From Poriferisodalis sp965262965 (GTDB lineage Bacteria; Actinomycetota; Acidimicrobiia; Acidimicrobiales; Poriferisodalaceae): a stretch of DNA of 64,000 nt. Made by a program: the position numbers and the translations under genes. This document shows, piece by piece, positions 27,164-33,731 of this stretch (its first letter is position 1; each line of letters starts with the position of its first letter). The stretch lies in the NCBI RefSeq assembly GCF_965262965.1, contig NZ_OZ253573.1, forward strand, positions 310,001 through 374,000, written 5' to 3'. Below the pieces are notes generated by a model. It had not been told where the DNA came from and made no database searches. It saw only the letters and a program-made list of their open reading frames with translations.

Positions 27164-27958
27164 TCAGCCGCGGCCGACGAGGGGCATTCCGTTCGCCATC
27201 ACCGTCATGGTGAGCACGTTGGCGTCGGCGGGCAGCTCGGCCATGTACAGGACTGCTCGAGCAACATCGTCGGCGTCCATGAGCGGTTCCGCGCGAATGC
27301 TGCCGTCGGGTTGGGGGACGCCCGACGCCATGGCCTGGGTCAGCGGTGACTCGGCATTGCCGATGTCGATCTGGCCGACCGTGATGGCGTGGGAGCGCCC
27401 TTCGAGCGACAGGGCCTTGGTGAGACCGGTAATCGCATGCTTGGTCGCGGTGTACGGAGACGAATAGGGGCGCGGTGTTTGCGCTGACACCGACCCGTTA
27501 TTGATGATGCGGCCGCCTGACGGACGCTGCCGCTTCATATGCGCAAACGCGGCACGGGCGCAGAGCCACGAACCGGTGAGATTCACTGCGACGGTCGCCA
27601 TCCAGTCGTCGATCGGCAACTCGTCCACCGGCATCGGACGAGTTGCCATGCCAGCGTTGTTGAACAGCAGATCGACTCGGCCGAACTGATCTGTGGCCGC
27701 AGCGAACAGCGCATCGACCTGTTCGGGCACCGAGACGTCAACAGTGACGGCAAGCGCTTCACTCGCACACAACCCGACGACATCGTCGAGCAGCTCTCGG
27801 CGGCGGCCGCAGATCACCACCTGCCAACCGGCTTGCGAGAGTGACAGCGCACAGGCCTTGCCGACACCGGTGCCGCCACCGGTGATGACTGCCACCCGGC
27901 CGCCTGGGGCATCGTCGTTCGAAGCAGCACCGGTTTCGGCTGCTTGCTGCGCGGTCAC
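27164..27958 (-). CDS. Short-chain dehydrogenase/reductase
   Basis: Classical SDR with Rossmann fold, probably NAD(P)-dependent. The 264 residues from GTG 27958 have the cofactor loop TGGGTGVGKA at 26-35, NNAG at 100-103, a Ser region near 156-158 and the catalytic YTATK (Tyr169, Lys173). The start is set by GTGA overlapping the glnS stop, with GGAGG just upstream inside glnS; a longer open frame exists but lies within glnS. The coupling with glnS is unusual and says nothing clear about the substrate. Confidence 0.87.
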   Translation of the reverse strand: MTAQQAAETGAASNDDAPGGRVAVITGGGTGVGKACALSLSQAGWQVVICGRRRELLDDVVGLCASEALAVTVDVSVPEQVDALFAAATDQFGRVDLLFNNAGMATRPMPVDELPIDDWMATVAVNLTGSWLCARAAFAHMKRQRPSGGRIINNGSVSAQTPRPYSSPYTATKHAITGLTKALSLEGRSHAITVGQIDIGNAESPLTQAMASGVPQPDGSIRAEPLMDADDVARAVLYMAELPADANVLTMTVMANGMPLVGRG

Positions 27959-29742
27959 GGGGCCTCCTTCCGTGGCTGCTTGCCACCTTGCTTGCCACCT
28001 TGCTTGGCGGCCTGGGCCTGGCGCTTTTGAATGTTGGCCCACTCGTCGCGCAGACCGACCGTACGGTGGAACAACCTCGGCGTGCTGGCGTCAGCGCAGA
28101 AGTAGCCGAGCCGTTCGAACTGCACGACCGCTCCGGGGGCGACGTCTGCGATTGCCGGTTCGGCCACGGCATCGTTGACGACCTCACGCGATGCAGGGTG
28201 CACGTCGTCGAGCGGGTCTCCGGTGCGGTCGCCGGGCAGCTCGGCGTCGAAGAGCCGTTCGTAGAGCGCAGCAGTGATCGGCACAGCGTGGTCGACGCTG
28301 ATCCAGTGGATCGTTGCTTTGACCTTGCGTCCGTCGGGGGCCTGCCCGCCGGATGTCTGCGGGTCATAGGTGCAGTGCACCTCGGTGACATTGCCGTTGT
28401 CGTCGGTCACCGCATCGGTGCACCGCACGAGGTAGCCAGCCCGCAGCCGGACTTCTCGTCCAGGGGCCAACCGGAAATACTTCGGCGGCGGGTCAAGCCG
28501 GAAATCGTCCTGTTCGATCCACAGCGTCCCGCTGAAGGGCACCTGCCTCGTGCCGGCCGACGGATCTTCTGGGTTGTTCACCGCTTCCCGATATTCGGTG
28601 ACCGGCGAGCCGTCGCTTTCGGTCGGCCAGTTAGTGATGTCGAGTTTGAGCGGGCGCAGAACGGCCATGCGCCGTGCCGCTGTGGCGTTGAGCTCAGTCC
28701 GCACAAATGACTCGAACAGTTCGGGAGCGTGCCGGCTGTTGGTGCGAGCGACGCCGATGAATGCACAGAACTCCCGGATCGCTGCGGGCGGATAGCCGCG
28801 CCGTCGCAGGGCCCGCAGCGTCGGCAGGCGGGGGTCGTCCCAGCCATTCACCTGCCCACCGTCAACGAGACGGCGCAGGACCCGCTTGGAGGTGACTGTG
28901 TGGGTCAGCTCCAGCCGGGCGAACTCGGTCTGGTAGGGCCGCTCACCGGTGTGGCCGAGGTCATCGAGCGGCAAGTGCTCCAAGTACCAGTCGTACAGGG
29001 CCCGGTTGTCCCGGAACTCCAGTGTGCACAGCGAATGGGTGACGCCCTCGATGGCGTCGCTCTGGCCGTGTGCCCAGTCGTAGGTGGGGTAGATGCACCA
29101 GCGGTCGCCGCTGCGGTAGTGGTGCTCGTGACGGATGCGATACATCACCGGGTCGCGCATCTGCATGTTCTCGTGCTGCATGTCGATGCGAGCACGCAGC
29201 ACCCGGCTGCCATCGCGATGCCGGCCCGCCGCCATCTCCCGGAATACACGCAAGTTGTCTTCGATCGGCCGGTCGCGGCAGGGGCTGTCGGTGCCGGGAC
29301 GGCCGAAGCCTCCGCGCCCGGCCGAGATGGCCTCCGAGTCCTGATCGTCGATGTAGGCCAGCCCTCGTTCGATGAGCATCTCGGCCCACGCGTACAGCTG
29401 CTCGAAGTAGTCAGAGGCGTAGCGGATCTCGTGCGGTTCGAAGCCGAGCCAGGCAAGGTCTTCGACCATGGCATCGACGTACTCAGGACTCTCGGTGGCG
29501 GGGTTCGTGTCGTCGAAGCGCAACAAGCAGCGTCCGCCGAACTCGGAGGCAACGGTGAAGTCCAGACAGATTGCTTTGGCATGCCCGATGTGGAGGTAGC
29601 CGTTGGGTTCGGGGGGAAAGCGGGTCTGGACCCGTCCGGCGAACCGGTCGGAAGCGAGGTCCGCCTCGACAAGATCCCGAATGAAGTCGCGCCCGCTGCC
29701 CTCGCCTGATGAAGGTTTCGAAGCGGCAGAGCGAGAGGACAC
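27955..29742 (-). CDS. glnS: Glutaminyl-tRNA synthetase
   Basis: Class I synthetase that charges tRNA-Gln directly. The 595 residues have PPEPNGYLHIGHAKAI with HIGH at 51-54, the amino-acid pocket RFDDTNP, and VTSKR in place of the usual VMSKR form of the KMSKS loop. The C-terminal anticodon-binding beta-barrels are complete and followed by a Lys/Gln/Gly-rich tail of about 20 residues. The GTG at 29742 has GAGGAG only two bases upstream, a short spacing. GlnRS is patchy in Actinobacteria, many of which use GatCAB instead. Confidence 0.93.
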   Translation of the reverse strand: MSSRSAASKPSSGEGSGRDFIRDLVEADLASDRFAGRVQTRFPPEPNGYLHIGHAKAICLDFTVASEFGGRCLLRFDDTNPATESPEYVDAMVEDLAWLGFEPHEIRYASDYFEQLYAWAEMLIERGLAYIDDQDSEAISAGRGGFGRPGTDSPCRDRPIEDNLRVFREMAAGRHRDGSRVLRARIDMQHENMQMRDPVMYRIRHEHHYRSGDRWCIYPTYDWAHGQSDAIEGVTHSLCTLEFRDNRALYDWYLEHLPLDDLGHTGERPYQTEFARLELTHTVTSKRVLRRLVDGGQVNGWDDPRLPTLRALRRRGYPPAAIREFCAFIGVARTNSRHAPELFESFVRTELNATAARRMAVLRPLKLDITNWPTESDGSPVTEYREAVNNPEDPSAGTRQVPFSGTLWIEQDDFRLDPPPKYFRLAPGREVRLRAGYLVRCTDAVTDDNGNVTEVHCTYDPQTSGGQAPDGRKVKATIHWISVDHAVPITAALYERLFDAELPGDRTGDPLDDVHPASREVVNDAVAEPAIADVAPGAVVQFERLGYFCADASTPRLFHRTVGLRDEWANIQKRQAQAAKQGGKQGGKQPRKEAP

Positions 29743-29748
29743 AGCTCC

Positions 29749-30678
29749 TCAGGCGGCGACGGTGACGTGCGGTGGAGGCCAGACGCCCGCGACGATGCCG
29801 GTCTCGACGAGGTACGCCGTGATGCGCTCGAGGCGAGTAAGCAGCGTCTCGAATTCGTCGACGGTCAGGGCATCGGCGGCGGCGGATGACAGGCGGTCCG
29901 TGTCGCGCTCCACGGCTCTGCGGGCGGCGTTGCCTTCGGGGGTCTGCTCGCCGTCTGGGGTGATCCAGCCGCGATCGATGAGCCGCTGGCAGGCTGCCTC
30001 CCACTCTTGCGCGTTCCAGCCGCGGATCTTCTGGATGGTGGCGCCGTTTCCGTGGCCGCCAGTGGTCATCATGACGTGGCACTCGACGGGATCCAGGTCG
30101 CCGGCTGCGAGCGCAATGTTGTGCCCGTCGAAGCGGAACTCGCGCAGCAGCGTGCAGCCGTGCCACAGGTCCATGACGTCACCTCCGCCATCACCGCTGG
30201 CTGTGCTGGCGTGCCCGGCGGTACCGCCGCCGGGCCATGGCTCACTGGCCCATGCCGCATACAACGGCCTGGCACCGATCGGAAGCTGATCCGCGAAGCT
30301 GCGCAAGGCCGCTGCAGCGCCAGAGATGTCGTCGGGGTGTGGATAGTCACCGAGGGCCCGCAGCATCGCCGCCGTGGTCAGTTCGAGCTGGCGGGCACGT
30401 ACCGCGTCGGGCGCCATGATGTCCCAGCACGTCGGCATCGCCCGCTCCACCATCCGGGGGGCGAAGTTGTAGAACACCGCCGTCACCGCCGGAGCACTCA
30501 CGGTGCCCATCGGGGCTGAGCGGTAGGCGAAGTAGGCATGCCACCAGCCCTTGAAGCCGTCGTCGTTGAATCCGTAGATCTCCGGCGAGTAGTACGCCAC
30601 CGTGTGGATCGGCTCGACCGTGCGGCCCAGCCGCCGGATGGGGCTGCGACGGTCTTCAGTACGGGGAATCTCGCCCAT
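29749..30678 (-). CDS. SCO6745-family protein
   Basis: Matches by eye the actinobacterial SCO6745 family of unknown function: EPIHTVAYYSPE near the N-terminus, then WHAYFAYRSAPMG, FYNFAPRMVERAMP and LYAAWASEPWP. The 309-residue product from ATG 30678 has AGGGAGC at normal spacing; the frame is open to 30882 but that part overlaps the divergent region. The family resembles MarR-like or winged-helix proteins in its C-terminal half (RGWITPDGEQTPEG), though DNA binding is not shown. Its end is 6 bases from the glnS start, so the two are probably co-transcribed. Confidence 0.8.
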   Translation of the reverse strand: MGEIPRTEDRRSPIRRLGRTVEPIHTVAYYSPEIYGFNDDGFKGWWHAYFAYRSAPMGTVSAPAVTAVFYNFAPRMVERAMPTCWDIMAPDAVRARQLELTTAAMLRALGDYPHPDDISGAAAALRSFADQLPIGARPLYAAWASEPWPGGGTAGHASTASGDGGGDVMDLWHGCTLLREFRFDGHNIALAAGDLDPVECHVMMTTGGHGNGATIQKIRGWNAQEWEAACQRLIDRGWITPDGEQTPEGNAARRAVERDTDRLSSAAADALTVDEFETLLTRLERITAYLVETGIVAGVWPPPHVTVAA

Positions 30679-30755
30679 CTGCGCTCCCTTGCTGGAGGTC
30701 GCCGCAATGGTATGGGGCAGCGGCCTTGACCGCAGTTCTCCGCACAGCACGGAAC

Positions 30756-30761
30756 TATGGT
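30756..30761 (+). promoter_or_regulatory. -10 element TATGGT before the SRPBCC remnant
   Basis: TATGGT ends seven bases before ATG 30769, the same spacing as other leaderless genes here, with no ribosome-binding site. It is the surviving promoter of a broken gene. Confidence 0.4.
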
Positions 30762-30768
30762 TTCGCCC

Positions 30769-30917
30769 ATGACCGTTCACCGAATGCACCACGAAGCAAC
30801 CGTCGAGATCGCCGCAACGCCCGACGCCGTGTACAGATTGGTGTCGGACGTGCCGACGTTGTCCGCTCCGCCATGGCCACAACCCTCGCTGCCATCAACG
30901 CAGCCGCCGAGGGGTAG
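30769..30917 (+). pseudogene. SRPBCC (polyketide cyclase-like) gene with its middle deleted
   Basis: From ATG 30769 the frame gives a typical SRPBCC N-terminus (EATVEIAATPDAVYRLVSDV) to about 30861. In another frame, 30864-30917 encodes a typical SRPBCC C-terminus (RSAMATTLAAINAAAEG and stop). The roughly 100 central residues that form the ligand-binding helix-grip fold are missing. What is left cannot fold as an SRPBCC domain. The deletion with frame change is inferred from the two ends; promoter and start look intact. Confidence 0.7.
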
Positions 30918-30929
30918 TACTTGGACTGC

Positions 30930-32141
30930 CTATGACTGGCAGCCGACTCCGTTGCCGTCCCGGTCGAGGCGGTATGGGTCCTCGCCGATGACGATGACCG
31001 TCACGGGCTTCTGGGCAGCCGTCAAGTCGCCGCAGTTGATCGCATCGCCCGGAAGGTTCGGCAGGCACGGTTCGTAGGCAGGGTGGCAGTCGTTGCCGGC
31101 ATCGTCGGTTTCGGCGGCGTCTGCTTCGCCGTCGTCTGGTTCGCCCTCGTCCGATGCGGTGTCGTCGGGTTCCCGAGTCAGTGATGTCGTGGTTGCTGGC
31201 TGTGGGTCGCTGAAGTCGAACTCGTCTCCGGTGCACGCGTCGAGTGCGTCATCGAGAACTCGTTGCTCGACGGAGTCCACAGCGAGATCCCAACGTGACT
31301 TCACGGCGACCCAATCGGCTGTGTATTGGCATCGGTAGGCGTCCTCAGGCGGCCACCACTCTGAAGGATCCCGAGCGCTCTTACTGCGGTTGGATGACGC
31401 TGTGACGGCAACGAGCGAACGGGGATCGTCGAGATCGTTGGCGTACCGGGTCCAGGTGTCGGCGGTCCACAAGTGCCCGCCGGATTGCCAAGCTTCGACG
31501 AGGGGCACTAGGTGGTCGATGTCGAGATCGGCTGCCACGGTCACGCTGACGTTGTCGTACAGCGACAGCCATGTGCCGTCGGAACGCCGTTCCGCTGCCA
31601 GGACTCGATCTCGGGTTGAGCGTCCGTTTCTGTAGAGCCAACCGTCGAATACGGCCTCGCGGTCGTAGCCCCGGCGTTGTTCAGCTTCGACACGCAATCG
31701 CTCAAACAGCCCGATGACACTCCGCCGGCGTTCGAGATCCGCTGCTTCGGCTTCAGGGTCCCGAATGCTCGCATCGGGAAACGTGACCGGTGGCAGCACT
31801 CTTGTGTCGTCGTCACCGGTGGCAGTGGATTCTGTTTCCGATCCTCGGTCTGTGGTGGTTTCCGGTGTCGTGCCCGTTTCAGTGCCCAAGTCGTGGGCGG
31901 GCTCGTTCGGCGTCGTGGCGACACGGCCACCCTCAACTTCGCCGGACGGGCCCGTCGCAAGCGGTGCTCGTGCCGTGGTCGGCGCACCTGACGGAGTCTC
32001 GGCAGGACGCTCTGCCCCTGGCGGATCCTGATTCGGAGTCGTGGAGGCGCACGCTGAGGCGAGAGCCAGCCCGGCAGCCACGAGACCCCACCGATGCAAC
32101 CTGACGCAGACCGCCGTGTGGATCGAGTGACGGCACCGCAT
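30930..32141 (-). CDS. Secreted lipoprotein with DUF1524-type HNH nuclease and Excalibur domains
   Basis: The 403 residues start with a signal peptide ending in the lipobox LASAC (Cys31), then a Thr/Pro/Glu-rich linker to about 115. A nuclease domain follows with DIDHLVPL at about 207-214, then NDLDDPRSLVAVTASSNRSK and WWPP, as in DUF1524/GmrSD C-terminal HNH domains. The C-terminus (about 360-403) is an Excalibur calcium-binding motif with DRDGNGVGC. It is probably an extracellular, membrane-anchored DNase. The start at ATG 32141 is chosen for the signal peptide; no ribosome-binding site is evident. Confidence 0.82.
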   Translation of the reverse strand: MRCRHSIHTAVCVRLHRWGLVAAGLALASACASTTPNQDPPGAERPAETPSGAPTTARAPLATGPSGEVEGGRVATTPNEPAHDLGTETGTTPETTTDRGSETESTATGDDDTRVLPPVTFPDASIRDPEAEAADLERRRSVIGLFERLRVEAEQRRGYDREAVFDGWLYRNGRSTRDRVLAAERRSDGTWLSLYDNVSVTVAADLDIDHLVPLVEAWQSGGHLWTADTWTRYANDLDDPRSLVAVTASSNRSKSARDPSEWWPPEDAYRCQYTADWVAVKSRWDLAVDSVEQRVLDDALDACTGDEFDFSDPQPATTTSLTREPDDTASDEGEPDDGEADAAETDDAGNDCHPAYEPCLPNLPGDAINCGDLTAAQKPVTVIVIGEDPYRLDRDGNGVGCQS

Positions 32142-32211
32142 CTGACCCGAAATGTAGAAGGCGCCCGGGTCACCGTGCCGGATGCCGGGTCGAGCTCGAG
32201 CAGATGACACC

Positions 32212-32217
32212 TACGCT
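32212..32217 (+). promoter_or_regulatory. -10 element TACGCT before the DUF1761 remnant
   Basis: TACGCT ends six bases before ATG 32224, consistent with a leaderless message for the truncated DUF1761 gene. Confidence 0.35.
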
Positions 32218-32223
32218 TCGGAG

Positions 32224-32409
32224 ATGGATGGAATGGACTTTGGGAGCTTGAACTACTGGGCGATCATCGTGGCGGTGATCTTCAACCAGATGCTGGGTGC
32301 GGCGTGGTACAGCACGCTGGCTAAGCCGTGGATGGCCGAAGTGGGCCTTACCGACGATGACATGGCTGCGATGAAGGGAACCCCTCGACAGAGCCCAACC
32401 ATTATGAGT
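32224..32409 (+). pseudogene. DUF1761 membrane protein gene truncated by an insertion sequence
   Basis: ATG 32224 begins a DUF1761-like N-terminus: LNYWAIIVAVIFNQMLGAAW (membrane helix) and WYSTLAKPWMAEVGL. The similarity runs to about MAAMKG and stops near 32385-32409, where the left inverted repeat of the IS30-type remnant begins. The normal protein has three more helices. No 3' part is found beyond the element, so the remainder was deleted, not just displaced. Confidence 0.72.
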
Positions 32410-32420
32410 GTTGCAAGTGA
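32410..32420 (+). repeat. IS left inverted repeat
   Basis: GTTGCAAGTGA; exact inverted match to 33088-33098. It marks the left end of the IS30-type remnant. Confidence 0.85.
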
Positions 32421-33033
32421 GTTGAGTGTAGATGTCGTGTGCTGATGCCCAGTGGTGGAGTCGGCGGGGCATGTGGTTGAGTTTGTCCTCGATGACCGAG
32501 AGCCGCAGCTGTGCGATGTCGAGGCTGGTGCCTTTGGGGAGCCATCGGCGCAGCAGTGCGTTGGTGTGCTCGTTGGTGGGTCGCTGTCACGGCGAGCGCG
32601 GCTCGCAGAAGAACACCTCGATGCCGAGCGCGGCCTCGATGTCGGCCCGGCGGGCCTTCTCGCGGCCTTGGTCCCAGGTGAGGGTGCGCACCAGCCCGCC
32701 GGGCTGGCGGCCCAGCGCCGCGGCAGCTTCGCCCAGGAGCCGGCGGGCAGGCCGCTGCGCGCGTCGCTCGCGTAGCACGCCCGGTAGATCGTCTGCGCGC
32801 ACACGCTCATGCCCGCCTCGCGCAGGTCCGCCGCGGTCGCGTGCGGGGACCACCTCAGCTTCAAGCGCTCATCGACCGCAGCGGCCAGCACCGGATCATC
32901 CGCCAGCTTGGAGACGCGAACGCGTCGCGCCCTCGCGCATGCCCACGCGTGCGCCGAGCGGGCGTCATAGCCCGCCCGCCCCCAGCGACGACTCGATGAA
33001 CACCCGCTCATCCAAACTCAGCCTCGCTGCCAT
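32421..33033 (-). pseudogene. Broken IS30-family transposase
   Basis: From ATG 33033 the minus strand reads MAARLSLDERVFIESSLGAG and then hits a stop. Another frame continues with RAGYDARSAHA, then SKLADDPVLAAAVDERL and WSPHATAADL. A third frame carries TWDQGREKARRADIEAALGI, VFFCEPRSP, an in-frame TGA at 32587-32589 where the family has Trp, then QRPTNEHTNALLRRWLPKGT and IEDKLNHMPRRL. The helix-turn-helix and the first catalytic Asp region are missing. At least two deletions or frameshifts plus one nonsense change make it non-functional. Confidence 0.85.
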
Positions 33034-33087
33034 ACTCGACACCTCGATCGGTCGGCTGCATGTGTAGGCAACGGCCATCATGACCGT

Positions 33088-33098
33088 TCACTTGCAAC
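33088..33098 (-). repeat. IS right inverted repeat
   Basis: TCACTTGCAAC on the plus strand, exact complement of the left end at 32410-32420. Confidence 0.85.
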
Positions 33099-33521
33099 CA
33101 CCCACCGATGGAGTTCGCCCCCCTTGACCAACCAGCGGTACGCGATGCAGTGTCGTGCGACCCCGCGACCTTCGTCTCGGGGCCCGCGCCCGTATGCATC
33201 GACGAATTCCAGAAAGCACCCGTGGTTCTCGATGCCATCAAGGCCGAGCTGAATCGGAACCGTGCGCCAGGGCGGTTCGTGATCACGGGATCGACGAGAT
33301 TCGACGCCTTGCCGACTGCGGCGCAGGCACTGACCGGCCGCATTCACATCGTCGATGTTCTGCCGTTCTCGCAGGGCGAGACGACAGCTCATTGGCGGAC
33401 ACACGACGGCCAAGAGGCCGGCTTGGTCATCGAGCGCGTCGACGGGTCCGTCGTCGCCCTCGTTGTCCAGGGGTGGTCGGCCGCGGTAACGTCTGTCATT
33501 GATGCACAGGTCTTTGACTGA
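33099..33521 (+). pseudogene. AAA ATPase/DUF4143-type protein fragment
   Basis: The frame starting at the IS edge encodes VCIDEFQKAPVVLDAIKAEL, then RFVITGSTRFDALPTAAQAL and IHIVDVLPFSQGE, the Walker B to sensor part of the AAA/DUF4143 ATPases. The N-terminal P-loop is absent (cut at the element) and the DUF4143 middle is deleted, because the text jumps to GLVIERVDGSVVAL, the family's C-terminal nuclease-like strand. An ATG at 33108 could start translation, but the product would lack ATP binding. Confidence 0.72.
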
Positions 33522-33607
33522 AGGTGTTGCGGTGAGCCAAGCAGTGAACGACTCGATTTATTCTCGCTATGAGGGCCGAGGGCAGACCGGCTCGACGGCG
33601 TGAGACT

Positions 33608-33627
33608 CCCCCCCCCCCCCCCCCCCC
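33608..33627 (+). repeat. Poly-C tract, 20 bases, at the 5' end of the adhesin gene
   Basis: Twenty consecutive C lie 104 bases upstream of ATG 33732. An ATG at 33569 reads across the tract; with 20 C it is out of frame with the adhesin and stops at 33850, while with 19 or 22 C it would read into the adhesin frame. GTG 33600 is in frame at the present length. A slippage-prone tract here is the usual architecture of contingency loci. The exact count could be affected by sequencing error. Confidence 0.8.
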
Positions 33628-33731
33628 GATCTTGCCGTCGGCGAGCCGATCGGGCTGCGGGACGGCTCGAAGCCGCCGTTGTCGCGGTGACTTCGGCCGT
33701 CCGCGACGGCGGCGTCCGGCTGCGTCGGCCG

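Larger units (their letters stand above)
32410..33098. mobile_element. IS30-family insertion sequence remnant, 689 bp
   Basis: The element is bounded by exact 11-bp inverted repeats (GTTGCAAGTGA at 32410-32420 and its complement at 33088-33098). It encodes pieces of an IS30-type transposase on the minus strand. Complete IS30 elements are about 1.0-1.2 kb, so this one has internal deletions. No clear target duplication flanks it. A truncated gene lies on each side (DUF1761 on the left, an ATPase on the right), as expected after IS-linked deletion. Confidence 0.82.

Noticed and set aside
33600..33731. Adhesin start at GTG 33600 as the normal start
   Set aside because: It would place about 44 Arg/Pro-rich residues before a standard signal peptide. 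ATG 33732 is the better secretory start, although the upstream frame matters for the phase-variation idea.
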